NCBI GenBank assembly: GCA_014338005.1 | Contig: QUBZ01000081.1 | Location: forward strand, 1 to 40,385 | Direction: 5' to 3' | DNA from: Chloroflexota bacterium | GTDB taxonomy: Bacteria; Chloroflexota; Anaerolineae; Aggregatilineales; Phototrophicaceae | DNA length: 40,385 nt | Part shown: positions 27,934-36,098 of the stretch, in pieces | How positions within the stretch are numbered: the stretch's first letter is position 1 | Layout of the letters: every line of letters begins with the position of its first letter | Made by a program: the position numbers and the translations under genes | Notes under the pieces: model-generated | The model's database searches: none | The model's input: the letters and a program-made list of their open reading frames with translations, nothing else | Told to the model about the DNA's origin: nothing

Positions 27934-28677
27934 CTAGCGCGGCGCGCTGAACAGCAGGGCCAGGCTGGCGGCGAACAGCAAAACGACCATTAACTGCTCG
28001 AAAATCTGGGGATTCACCCAGTCCACGAATTTACGCCCCAACCAGATGCTCGGCGGAATCAGCGGCAGCGCCCACAGGATGCCGATGAACTGGTTAAGAT
28101 CAAGCACCCCGGTCAGCAGCACGCCCGGCAATTTGAGCGCGTTGACGATGGCAAACAGCAGGGTAGTATTGGCGATGAATGCTACCGGGCTGATGTTCTG
28201 CAAGAGCATGTAAGCGGTAAAAGGCGGCGCGCCCACGTTCGCCAGCGCCGAACCGAAGCCGGACAGCCAGCCCACCAGCCAGCTGTGCCAGCGCCGCGAG
28301 CGGTATTCCAGCTTCCGCAGCCGTTCGCTGCCTACTTTGTAGATGACGACCAGCAGGGTGAATAAACCCAGAATGCGCCGCAGCAGCAAATCCTGACCGG
28401 CCAGCGAAGCCAGCAGCAGCGTACCCATGACGACGCCGATGACGGCCATCGGCAGCAGCAGTCTGATCTGGTGGGTGTCCCACCGCCGCCAGTAGGCCCA
28501 CAGCGCGAAAAGGTCGCCGACCATCAGCAGCGGCAGCGCGATGCCGACCGCCTGCGCGGCGGGCATGACCTGGCTGAGTAAGGGTGTGACCAGCGCCACC
28601 GGCACCGGCCCGCCCAGACCGCCTTTCGATAAACCGATGAGCAGCGTCCCTAACAGGATGACGAGGATATAGGCCAT
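27934..28677 (-). CDS. TauE/SafE family anion permease
   Basis: 247 residues, almost wholly hydrophobic, with about seven to eight predicted membrane helices and the small-residue-rich start LIGLSKGGLGGPVPVALVTPLL. The family exports or imports sulfite, sulfoacetate and related organosulfonates; the cargo here cannot be read from sequence. The inner repeat GWLSGFGSALANVGAPPFTAYML is the second half of the internal duplication typical of this fold. It lies 10 bases before the dehydrogenase and 30 bases after the cyclic-nucleotide-binding gene, so all three are probably one operon. Confidence 0.88.
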   Translation of the reverse strand: MAYILVILLGTLLIGLSKGGLGGPVPVALVTPLLSQVMPAAQAVGIALPLLMVGDLFALWAYWRRWDTHQIRLLLPMAVIGVVMGTLLLASLAGQDLLLRRILGLFTLLVVIYKVGSERLRKLEYRSRRWHSWLVGWLSGFGSALANVGAPPFTAYMLLQNISPVAFIANTTLLFAIVNALKLPGVLLTGVLDLNQFIGILWALPLIPPSIWLGRKFVDWVNPQIFEQLMVVLLFAASLALLFSAPR

Positions 28678-28707
28678 GATGGATGGAAAACGATGTTAAA
28701 CCGGGTG

Positions 28708-29202
28708 TCATGCGCCGGGCTGGTTGGGCGCCCAGGTCAGCTGCTCCCGAACCTGAAGGTCGGTATGGCGAATTTTCATCGCCAGGTCGGCGGCCAGGTT
28801 ACGCATCAGCCGGTAGCCGAGCTGCGGATAGGTATCGCACAGGAGCATGAGTTTGTCGCGCGGGATGATGATGAGGTGCGTATCCGGCTGCGAACAGCGC
28901 GCGCCGGCGGAACGAACGCCTTCGTCTACCAGCGATACTTCGCCAAAGGACTGCCCCCGCCGCAGGGTGGCGATGGTGTACATGCCGCCGGCGGCCTCTT
29001 TGCCCACCAATGCCGGATTGACGATAATTTCAACCTCACCGTTGGCGATGACATAAAGTTCCGTGCCGGGGGTGTTTTCTTCAAAGATAATATCGTTGGC
29101 CTGGTAGTGTTTTTCGGTGCAGATGGAAGCGACCAGTTCAAGCTGCGTATTGGTGAGTTCGTAAAAAATGTCCGCTTGTTTCAGGATTGTGATGAAGGAC
29201 AT
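28708..29202 (-). CDS. Stand-alone cyclic-nucleotide-binding domain protein
   Basis: 164 residues. A CRP-type effector domain fills the chain: IIFEENTPGTELYVIANGEVEI is the first hairpin, and FGEVSLVDEGVRSAGARC is the phosphate-binding cassette with its Arg. The rest is helix, with no helix-turn-helix DNA-binding domain, so it is not a classical CRP regulator. It may signal to a partner protein. AGGAG precedes the ATG, and a good promoter lies upstream (29258-29285). It heads the permease/dehydrogenase run. Ligand (cAMP, cGMP or another) cannot be told. Confidence 0.88.
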   Translation of the reverse strand: MSFITILKQADIFYELTNTQLELVASICTEKHYQANDIIFEENTPGTELYVIANGEVEIIVNPALVGKEAAGGMYTIATLRRGQSFGEVSLVDEGVRSAGARCSQPDTHLIIIPRDKLMLLCDTYPQLGYRLMRNLAADLAMKIRHTDLQVREQLTWAPNQPGA

Positions 29203-29257
29203 CTTATGCTCCTGTTATTCCAGATCGGGAACAGCGCCGATTGATGATTGTGAAGCC

Positions 29258-29285
29258 ATTGTAGCATAGTTGTTATACCCGTCAA
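29258..29285 (-). promoter_or_regulatory. Sigma-70 promoter of the cyclic-nucleotide-binding gene
   Basis: Minus strand TTGACG (29280-29285), 16-base spacer, TACAAT (29258-29263). It is divergent from the rtcB promoter in the same 185-base gap. Confidence 0.65.
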
Positions 29286-29323
29286 ATCTTCGGGATGTGC
29301 CGTAAGACCCGGTGCGCTCGACC

Positions 29324-29352
29324 TTGATAAAACCCTGACCGCCCTTTATGAT
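29324..29352 (+). promoter_or_regulatory. Sigma-70 promoter of the rtcB operon
   Basis: TTGATA (29324-29329), 17-base spacer, TATGAT (29347-29352). The expected start point near 29359 falls inside the palindrome of the next entry. The leader to the TTG start codon is about 30 bases. Confidence 0.75.
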
Positions 29353-29368
29353 CGAATGAATATTCGAT
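29351..29368. promoter_or_regulatory. Perfect palindrome overlapping the rtcB promoter, candidate operator
   Basis: ATCGAAT-GAAT-ATTCGAT, 7-base perfect arms, covering the end of the -10 and the predicted start point. The position is classic for a repressor site. CGAATnnnnATTCG loosely recalls Gram-positive LexA boxes (GAACnnnnGTTC) but does not match them. The regulator is unknown. Confidence 0.6.
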
Positions 29369-29387
29369 TTGTGTGAGGTGAATCCGT

Positions 29388-30614
29388 TTGAATGGCGAAC
29401 TGCGCTCCGTCCCGCTGCCGTACCGGGTATGGGGGCAGGAGCATATTGACCCTGAATCGCGCGCGCAGATGGACGCGGCCATGCGGCTGCCGGTCAGTGT
29501 GGCCGGGGCGCTGATGCCGGATGCCCATGTTGGGTACGGCCTGCCCATCGGCGGCGTGCTGGCGACCGAAAACGCCGTCATCCCGTATGCCGTCGGCGTG
29601 GACATCGCCTGCCGGGTGCGCCTGTCGGTGTTCCCGGAGTCGCCGATTGTCCTCAAACAGCGCGCCGGCCAGTTCAAAAAGGCGCTGGTGGAACAAACGT
29701 TGTTCGGGGCGGGCAAAGAATGGCGGGGCAGCCAGCGTGCCGAACACGAGGTTCTGGACGACCCGGCCTGGGAAGCCGACAAGTTTCTGAAATCGCTCAA
29801 AGATACGGCTCGCGGCCAGCTTGGCACCAGCGGCAGCGGCAATCATTTTGTCGAGTGGGGCGCGCTGCGGCTGGAAAAAGATGATCCTGCGCTCGGTTTG
29901 AAAGCCGGCGAATACCTGGCGCTGCTGTCGCACAGCGGCTCGCGCGGGGTTGGCTTTAAAATCGCCAATCATTATTCGCAGATGGCGATGGCGCTGCATC
30001 CCGGCCTGGATAAATCGGCGCGGCATCTGGCCTGGCTGCCGCTGGACTGGCACGAAGGCCAGGCTTACTGGCTGGCGATGGAACTGGCCGGGCGTTTTGC
30101 CTCGGCCAATCACCAGGTTATTCATGCCCGCGTAGCAAAAGCGGCGGGACTCAAGCCGCTGGCGATGGTCGAAAACCATCACAATTTCGCCTGGAAGGAA
30201 CGCCTGCCCGCGCCCGGCGGTTTCGCCGACGCCGAACGAGAGGTGATCGTACATCGTAAGGGCGCGACTCCGGCAGGGATGGGCGTGATGGGCGTGATTC
30301 CGGGTTCGATGGCCGATGCCGGTTTTGTCGTGCGCGGGCGGGGCGTGGTCGAGGCGCTTAATTCGGCAGCACACGGCGCGGGGCGGGCCATGAGCCGCCG
30401 CCAGGCGACCGCATCCATCACCAAAACGGAGCGCGACCGCTATTTAAAAGAACGCGGCGTGACGCTCATCAGTGCTGGGCTGGACGAGTCGCCGCAGGCG
30501 TACAAATCGATTGAGGCGGTGATGGCGGCGCAGGCCGACCTGATTGATATTGTCGGCAAATTCTCGCCGCTGATGGTTCGCATGGATGGCACGGGCAGCA
30601 AAGCCGAGGATTGA
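29388..30614 (+). CDS. rtcB: RNA ligase RtcB
   Basis: 408 residues from TTG at 29388, forced by an in-frame stop just upstream and supported by GAGGTG seven bases before it. Key motifs: DAHVGYGLPIGGVLATENAV, GVDIACR with the metal-binding Cys75, GTSGSGNHF (146-154), SHSGSRG, ENHHNFAW and the guanylylated-His motif AAHGAGRAMSRRQA. RtcB joins 2',3'-cyclic phosphate or 3'-phosphate RNA ends to 5'-OH ends using GTP and Mn2+, in RNA repair or tRNA splicing. It is shorter than E. coli/archaeal intein-free RtcB and fits the compact bacterial class. No RtcA or archease is seen. Two unrelated-looking genes follow within 3 and 1 bases. Confidence 0.95.
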   Translation: MNGELRSVPLPYRVWGQEHIDPESRAQMDAAMRLPVSVAGALMPDAHVGYGLPIGGVLATENAVIPYAVGVDIACRVRLSVFPESPIVLKQRAGQFKKALVEQTLFGAGKEWRGSQRAEHEVLDDPAWEADKFLKSLKDTARGQLGTSGSGNHFVEWGALRLEKDDPALGLKAGEYLALLSHSGSRGVGFKIANHYSQMAMALHPGLDKSARHLAWLPLDWHEGQAYWLAMELAGRFASANHQVIHARVAKAAGLKPLAMVENHHNFAWKERLPAPGGFADAEREVIVHRKGATPAGMGVMGVIPGSMADAGFVVRGRGVVEALNSAAHGAGRAMSRRQATASITKTERDRYLKERGVTLISAGLDESPQAYKSIEAVMAAQADLIDIVGKFSPLMVRMDGTGSKAED

Positions 30615-30617
30615 AGC

Positions 30618-31430
30618 GTGGACTTCACAATAGACGAATTGATTTGCGTCTGCATCGCCCGCCAGGTGCAGGATGGTGATTTGCTGGCGCAGGGCATCAA
30701 TACACCCCTGGTGATGGCCGGGTTCATCCTGGCGAAAATCACCCATGCGCCGAACGCCATCTTCACCTCGGCCATCGGGCAGAGCATGTGCCAGGACTGG
30801 TCGCCGCTGGGCGTCGGGCGCATCGAAGACCTGTGGTTGGGGCGGGCGCTGGCGCACTTTGGTTTTGTGGCCGGCGCTGCCGACCTGCTGCCGAACTATC
30901 CGACGAAGGAGTTTTTTCGCCCCGCGCAGGTGGACGCCGCCGGAAACTTCAATAATATTGCGTTCGGCAGAGACTATCGCCACCCTCGGATGCGGCTGCC
31001 CGGAAGCGGCGGCATCCCGGACGTGACCGTGTTTTCCGACCACATCCATTTATACGTCCCCCGCCATTCCCGCGTGACGTTCGCGGAACAGGTGGATTAT
31101 GTCAGCGGCCTGGGGCATGTGCCGACTCGTCGGCGCGGCTCCGGGGCGCGTTATCTCATCAGCGACCTGGGGCAGTTCGACTGGGCGAACGGCCGGATGC
31201 GCCTGACCAGTGTGCATCCGGGCATCAGCATCGAACAGGCGCAGAAAAAGACCGGCTTCGCGCTGGAGATCGCGCCGGACGCGCGTGAAACGCCGCCGCC
31301 CACGCCGGAAGAAATCCGCCTGCTGCGAGAAGTTATAGACCCCCTGGGCGTCCGCAAGCTGGAAATCCTGGGCGGCAGTGCCCGTAAAGACCTGCTGCGT
31401 CACATCCTGGCGCAGGAAAACGCGCTTTAA
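30618..31430 (+). CDS. CoA-transferase family I, beta-subunit-like protein
   Basis: 270 residues, GTG start three bases after the rtcB stop. It matches the GctB/IpdB type: an opening DFTIDELICVCIARQVQDG, AQVDAAGNFNN, RLPGSGGIPD, ISDLGQFDWANGRMRLTSVHPG and the tail APDARETPPPTPEEIRLLRE. In known enzymes an alpha subunit lies directly upstream and supplies half the active site; none is present in this window. It may pair with a remote alpha subunit or have a new role. Glutaconate-type family members carry the catalytic glutamate on the beta chain, but I cannot place it here with certainty. Co-transcribed with rtcB. Confidence 0.8.
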   Translation: MDFTIDELICVCIARQVQDGDLLAQGINTPLVMAGFILAKITHAPNAIFTSAIGQSMCQDWSPLGVGRIEDLWLGRALAHFGFVAGAADLLPNYPTKEFFRPAQVDAAGNFNNIAFGRDYRHPRMRLPGSGGIPDVTVFSDHIHLYVPRHSRVTFAEQVDYVSGLGHVPTRRRGSGARYLISDLGQFDWANGRMRLTSVHPGISIEQAQKKTGFALEIAPDARETPPPTPEEIRLLREVIDPLGVRKLEILGGSARKDLLRHILAQENAL

Positions 31431-31431
31431 C

Positions 31432-32670
31432 ATGCCCGAAACCGCCGATGTGGTGATCGTTGGGGCCGGGGCTGCCGGGCTAATGGCCGGTATCTGGGCC
31501 GGGCGGACGAACCCTGGCCGCGGCGTCGTTCTGCTGGACGGCGCGCGCAAGCCGGGGGCCAAGATTCTGGTGGCCGGGGGTGGCCGCTGCAACGTGACTC
31601 ATGCGGCGGTGGACGAAAGCGCCTACGCCGGATCGTCGCGCAACGCCATCAAAAAAGTTCTGCGCCGCTTTGACGTGTCACAGACGACGGCTTTTTTCCG
31701 CGAGATGGGCGTCGAACTGAAATGCGAAGAAACCGGCAAGTTATTTCCGCTCACGGATGATGCCCGAACGGTGCTGGACGCGCTGCTGTCGGCGGCGTAT
31801 CAGGCCGGCGCCAGCATCCTGCACCCGCGCCGTGTTGAGGCGGTGACGCGGGCGGGGGACGGGTTCATCGTGAGCGGCGCTTGGGGGCAGATCGAGACGC
31901 CGAACGTCGTGCTGGCGACCGGTGGGTGCAGCCTGCCGAAAACCGGCTCGGATGGTTTTGGTTATCAGATCGCGCGTTCGCTCGGCCATACACTGACGCC
32001 GCGCATCCTCCCGGCTTTAGTGCCGCTGACGCTGCCCGGCGACCATTTTATCTGTTCGTTGAGCGGCGTCACCGTCCCGGCCACGCTGGAAGTCCGTGCG
32101 CCGTCCGGCAAGATACTGGCCGCTTTTACGGATTCGACGCTTTGCGCGCACTTTGGCCTGTCCGGGCCGTCGGTGCTGGACATCAGCCGTTATTATCTGG
32201 CCGCGCGCTTCGATGACCCCAGCGTAATTTTGACGATTAACTGGCTGCCGGGCAAAACGCCGGAACAGGTGGAGGCAGATTTACAGGGTTTGGGGCGCGG
32301 CAGCCCGGCGCGGTATCTGCGGGCGTTTTTGCCGGAGCGGCTGGCGCGCGCGCTGTGCGAATATGCCGGCGTCGAACCCAATACGCCTGCCGGTCAACTC
32401 AGCCGCGAGGCGCGCAAAACGCTGGCGCGGACGATCACCCGCCTGGCGCTGCCGATCACCGGCCAGCGCGGTTTTAATTATGCCGAAGTGACGGCCGGCG
32501 GCGTGCCGCTGGCGGAAATTCACCTCAATACCATGCAGTCCCGCATGTGTCCCGGTTTGTATTTCTGCGGCGAAATCTGCGATGTGGACGGGCGAATCGG
32601 GGGGTACAACTTCCAATGGGCCTGGGCCAGCGGGTATGTCGCCGGGGTATCGGTCGGCAGGCCAGGGTAA
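31432..32670 (+). CDS. BaiN/HI0933 family FAD-dependent oxidoreductase
   Basis: 412 residues from ATG at 31432, one base after the upstream stop; an upstream start in the same frame would lie inside the CoA-transferase gene. The FAD motif is VVIVGAGAAGLMAGIWAG, followed by GGGRCNVTHA, which defines the HI0933/YhiN/BaiN family. The ending GEICDVDGRIGGYNFQWAWASG is also characteristic. BaiN proteins have been linked to bile-acid reduction in clostridia, but most members have unknown substrates. It is the last gene of the rtcB operon. Its stop directly abuts the stop of the convergent solute-binding protein, with no gap. Confidence 0.88.
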   Translation: MPETADVVIVGAGAAGLMAGIWAGRTNPGRGVVLLDGARKPGAKILVAGGGRCNVTHAAVDESAYAGSSRNAIKKVLRRFDVSQTTAFFREMGVELKCEETGKLFPLTDDARTVLDALLSAAYQAGASILHPRRVEAVTRAGDGFIVSGAWGQIETPNVVLATGGCSLPKTGSDGFGYQIARSLGHTLTPRILPALVPLTLPGDHFICSLSGVTVPATLEVRAPSGKILAAFTDSTLCAHFGLSGPSVLDISRYYLAARFDDPSVILTINWLPGKTPEQVEADLQGLGRGSPARYLRAFLPERLARALCEYAGVEPNTPAGQLSREARKTLARTITRLALPITGQRGFNYAEVTAGGVPLAEIHLNTMQSRMCPGLYFCGEICDVDGRIGGYNFQWAWASGYVAGVSVGRPG

Positions 32671-34440
32671 TCATTGGCCCGGCGGCGCGATTTCCCAATC
32701 CCTGAGGGTTAAAAACCGGTCGGCAGGTATTCCGACAAAACCGAGCTGCACGCCGCCGACGCGAGCAGCGGTCGCATAGGTGAACAGCGGGTAATAAAGC
32801 GGGATGGCGACCGCGCGCTCGATGAAATCCCGTTGAAATTCGTGGTAATAAACAGCCCGGTTGATGCCGCTGGGGTCGCGCCGGGCGCGCTCCAGGCTTT
32901 CGCTGATGCGCCGGTCGTTGACGCCGCCGTAGTTCAGGCCGTCCGGGTACTGCCCTTCATCCCAGAAAGTATATACGTCCGGGTCAGCGCTGCCGCCAAG
33001 CGAAAGTTCGACGACGGCGGCATCAAAATCGCCGCTGTCCAGGCGCGATTGGTAGTCCCCCGGAGCAGCCGCTTCGACCGCCGCCTGGACGCCGAGAGGC
33101 GACCACTGGGCCGCGATTTCCTGCGCCAGGTTGACCAGCGCCGGGGTGTCCGGCACGAGGATGCGGAACTGATAGCGGCTGCCGGCGGCTTCTTCGGTCG
33201 CTTCCGGCGAAGTAACTACCGGACGGGCGTTTTCCAGTAGGGCGCGAGCGGCGTTTATATCTGGCTGCGGCCAGGGCAGGTCGGCAGTATAAGCCCACGA
33301 ACCGGGGAACAGCGGGCTGTCCGCCCGGACGGCCTGACCTGATAGATAACGCTCAATGATGCCGGCGCGGTCGAGGCCGGTCATCAGCGCCAGCCGCACG
33401 CGCTGTTCGCGGAAATAAGCGGTTTCGTCCTTCACCCAGTTAAAAATCAGCACGCCCAGCGTGGCTTCGATCTGCGTGTGGATGTTCAGCCCCGACGAAT
33501 TGACCAGTGCCAGCCGTTCCTGCACGTTTCGCGCCATCAGCCCGTCAGCTTCGCCGTTTTGCAGCGCGGCCAGCGCCGCTTCAAACGTATCGTACAGGCG
33601 AAAGCGGAAACGATTGATGGTGTATCCGGCCTGGCCTTCAGGCCGCTGCCGGTAGACCGGGGCGGCCTGCAAATCAACGATGTCTATACGGCTGCCGTCG
33701 GTCGAGCGCAGCGCGCCGATCTGGTAAGGGCCGGTGCCGATGGGGGATAGGTTAAAAGGGTGATTGGCGATCAGCGCCGCCGTCGTGCCGCGCAGGGCGT
33801 GTTCCGGCAGGATGCCGATACGCAGCATGTCTAAAAATGTTCCGAGCGGCTGTGTCAGGCGGAAGCGCACCAGATGGTCGCTCAACCGCTGGACTTCAAC
33901 CGTTCGCCAGAAGCGTCCCAGCTCCGCCGGGCCGGGAAAATCCGGCGATTGCAGCAGCGAAACCGTGTACATTACATCATCCGCGGTAAAAGGCGCGCCG
34001 TCCTGCCACAGCACGTCCTGCCGCAAACGCACCACGTATTCCAGATGGTCGGACGAAATCACCCATTCAGCCGCCAGCGCCGGGGCCGGTTCGCCATATT
34101 CATTGGCACGGGTTAGCCCTTCAAAAATCAGGGCGGTGATGTCGCGGTCTGCCGGGTTTAAGCCGGCCAGCAGGGGGTTCAAACGCTGCACGCTGCCGAC
34201 CAGCGCCTCGGTAAATTCCAGGGTGGGCGTGTTTTCATCGGCAGGCAGCGGCACGGGCAGCGACACCGGCGCTTCGTCCGCCGCTGTGGAAACGATGGGT
34301 TCGGCGCTGGCCGCCGGCGTCGGTTCGGTGGGAATATCCGGCGCGGGGGTATCATTGAGCGAACGCGAGGCTAAACCGGCGAGAAAAAGCCCCAGCGCCG
34401 TGAGCAAAACGACCAGTTGCCAGCGAAATCCGCGCAGCAT
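32671..34440 (-). CDS. Peptide-type ABC transporter solute-binding protein (family 5)
   Basis: 589 residues. An N-terminal hydrophobic anchor (about 8-27) has no lipobox Cys, so it is probably a membrane-tethered protein. A Pro/Thr/Ala/Glu linker follows to about residue 70. The SBP_bac_5 fold opens LNPLLAGLNPADRDITALIFEGLTR and continues with VVRLRQDVLWQDGAPFTADDV, the family signature. The C-terminal half has YAALYY-like KH segments such as YYHEFQRDFIERAVAIPLYY. It binds oligopeptides, nickel or similar ligands outside the membrane. No permease or ATPase genes are adjacent. It follows secG by 38 bases and probably shares its transcript. No clear Shine-Dalgarno is visible. Confidence 0.88.
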   Translation of the reverse strand: MLRGFRWQLVVLLTALGLFLAGLASRSLNDTPAPDIPTEPTPAASAEPIVSTAADEAPVSLPVPLPADENTPTLEFTEALVGSVQRLNPLLAGLNPADRDITALIFEGLTRANEYGEPAPALAAEWVISSDHLEYVVRLRQDVLWQDGAPFTADDVMYTVSLLQSPDFPGPAELGRFWRTVEVQRLSDHLVRFRLTQPLGTFLDMLRIGILPEHALRGTTAALIANHPFNLSPIGTGPYQIGALRSTDGSRIDIVDLQAAPVYRQRPEGQAGYTINRFRFRLYDTFEAALAALQNGEADGLMARNVQERLALVNSSGLNIHTQIEATLGVLIFNWVKDETAYFREQRVRLALMTGLDRAGIIERYLSGQAVRADSPLFPGSWAYTADLPWPQPDINAARALLENARPVVTSPEATEEAAGSRYQFRILVPDTPALVNLAQEIAAQWSPLGVQAAVEAAAPGDYQSRLDSGDFDAAVVELSLGGSADPDVYTFWDEGQYPDGLNYGGVNDRRISESLERARRDPSGINRAVYYHEFQRDFIERAVAIPLYYPLFTYATAARVGGVQLGFVGIPADRFLTLRDWEIAPPGQ

Positions 34441-34478
34441 GAAAAATGGTTAAGATAAAACGAAGCGCAAAGAGAGCT

Positions 34479-34706
34479 TTACATGCGGAAAGCCACAACC
34501 GACAGGATCGAAATCGCCAGGAAGGCGATTGAAAGGCCGATGGTGATGTTAAACAGGGTCTTTTCGAGGCCACGCCGCGTGCGCGCGAAGCCGCCGGTTT
34601 CGCCGCCGAGCAGGCTGCCGAGCGCGCCGCCCTTGACTTGAAGCAGAATCAAAATAATCAGCACCACCGAAATGATGATTGAAGCGATCTGCAAAGCTGC
34701 CTGCAT
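34479..34706 (-). CDS. secG: Preprotein translocase subunit SecG
   Basis: 75 residues from ATG at 34704-34706, chosen because GAGGAG lies nine bases upstream and the first membrane helix starts right after; a longer frame to 34733 begins beside a terminator and lacks support. Two membrane helices (about 3-23 and 49-70) flank the cytoplasmic loop KGGALGSLLGGETGGFARTRRGLEK, which is typical of SecG. It stimulates SecYEG-driven export. A terminator separates it from ctpA upstream, so it needs its own promoter, not clearly visible in the 30-base gap. Confidence 0.93.
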   Translation of the reverse strand: MQAALQIASIIISVVLIILILLQVKGGALGSLLGGETGGFARTRRGLEKTLFNITIGLSIAFLAISILSVVAFRM

Positions 34707-34733
34707 GTGCGTTAACTCCTCAATGACCGGCAT

Positions 34734-34766
34734 AAAAAGCCACCGCAGTATAGCATGTGCGGTGGC
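34734..34766 (-). terminator. Rho-independent terminator after ctpA
   Basis: Perfect 9-base stem GCCACCGCA (34739-34747) / TGCGGTGGC (34758-34766) with a 10-base loop, followed on the minus strand by TTTTTATG. It lies 33 bases past the ctpA stop. Confidence 0.88.
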
Positions 34767-34798
34767 CGTTGCAAAGACAGAAGTCGCCGGGATGGATG

Positions 34799-36016
34799 TT
34801 AAGGCATAAGGCTGGCCGGTTGCAGCGTCAGCAGGTAATCGAGCGCCGCTTTAAGCTGCGGGTCGTTGGGGTCGTTCCGCACTTCCGGCGTCCATTCCAC
34901 CACAATATCCGGTGTAATACCCACGTCATGAATCCAGCTGCGGTTCGGCGTTAACCACCGGGCAATCGTCAGCCGCACGCCCCCGCCGTTGACCAGTTCG
35001 CGCCAGGTCTGAACCGTGCCTTTGCCGAAGGTCGTCTCGCCGATGATTTTGGCGCGTCCCCGGTCTTGCAGCGCGCCGGCCACCAATTCGGATGCGCTGG
35101 CGCTGTCCTCGTCCACCAGCAGTACCAGCGGGACGGAAACGCCGATATATGAGCCGCTGGCCTCAAAAACGCGCTCCTCGCCCCTGCCGAAATCCTCGAT
35201 CAGGATTGTGCCGTCTTTGATGAAGGCGCTGGCGATTTCGATGGCGGTCGAAAGCAGGCCGCCGGGGTTGCCGCGCAGGTCGAAGATCAGCCCGTCCAGT
35301 TGGTTAACGTCCAGGGCTTGCAGCGCGCCGTCCAGTTTAGTGCGCGCGTCGGCGCTGAAGTCCCGCATTTTGACGTAACCGATGTTGTTATCCAGGATTT
35401 TGTATTCGATGTTGGGAACTTCGATGCGGGCGCGGGTGACAGAAAATTCCAGCAGTTGGTCGCCGCGCTGCATGGTCAGATTGACCACCGTACCCGCCGG
35501 GCCGCGCACCTTGATGACCAGTTCCATCTGGCTGAGGCCGGTGACATCTTCGCCGTTCACCTCGATGAAAATATCGCCGTCCTGGATGCCGGCGGCCTCC
35601 GCCGGCGAGCCTTCCAGCACACTGGCGATACGAATGGCGCCGGTTTCTTCAATGGTTTCCACCAGCGCGCCGATTCCTTCAACCGCGCCGGATAGATCGG
35701 CGTTCATCAGGGGATACATTTCCGGGTTCATGTACCCGCTGAACTGATCCCCCAGGGCATTCATCATGCCCTGAATAGCGCCGTTCACCAGGGTTTCCGG
35801 CTCGACAGGCTCCAGATATTCGGTGGTAATGAGGTTATAAACCTGCCAGAAAGGCGCGAACAGTGTCTCACTCCCGGCAGGGGGCAGGAGGTCGCTCTGC
35901 GCCTGGCTGACGTTATATTGGCTGCCAAGCGCGAAGCCGGCCAGAAAAATGCCGACAACCAGGAAGCTGATTTGAAGCAGGCGGAAACGCTGCCAGGCGG
36001 CGCGAAGGTGATGCAT
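34799..36016 (-). CDS. C-terminal processing peptidase (S41 family, CtpA-like)
   Basis: 405 residues from ATG at 36014-36016, preceded by GGAG; longer frames run past the promoter. A signal anchor (about 12-35, ISFLVVGIFLAGFALG) exports the rest. A PDZ domain spans about 115-190 (IASVLEGSPAEAAGIQDGDIFIEVNGEDVTG). The S41 core has DLRGNPGGLL, the Ser of DEDSASASELVAGAL and the Lys of GETTFGKGTVQ, forming the Ser-Lys dyad. Such proteases trim exported proteins from the C terminus. It is transcribed alone and ends at a strong terminator. Substrates unknown. Confidence 0.95.
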   Translation of the reverse strand: MHHLRAAWQRFRLLQISFLVVGIFLAGFALGSQYNVSQAQSDLLPPAGSETLFAPFWQVYNLITTEYLEPVEPETLVNGAIQGMMNALGDQFSGYMNPEMYPLMNADLSGAVEGIGALVETIEETGAIRIASVLEGSPAEAAGIQDGDIFIEVNGEDVTGLSQMELVIKVRGPAGTVVNLTMQRGDQLLEFSVTRARIEVPNIEYKILDNNIGYVKMRDFSADARTKLDGALQALDVNQLDGLIFDLRGNPGGLLSTAIEIASAFIKDGTILIEDFGRGEERVFEASGSYIGVSVPLVLLVDEDSASASELVAGALQDRGRAKIIGETTFGKGTVQTWRELVNGGGVRLTIARWLTPNRSWIHDVGITPDIVVEWTPEVRNDPNDPQLKAALDYLLTLQPASLMP

Positions 36017-36047
36017 ACCATACTCCAGCAAAACTAACCATGATATT

Positions 36048-36053
36048 ATTATA
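36048..36053 (-). promoter_or_regulatory. -10 candidate for ctpA
   Basis: Perfect TATAAT on the minus strand, about 32 bases upstream of the ctpA ATG. No matching -35 is seen, so confidence is limited. Confidence 0.35.
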
Positions 36054-36098
36054 AACGTTTCGCGGAATTCGCGCGGTGAATTTGCGATTAGAGTTGTG

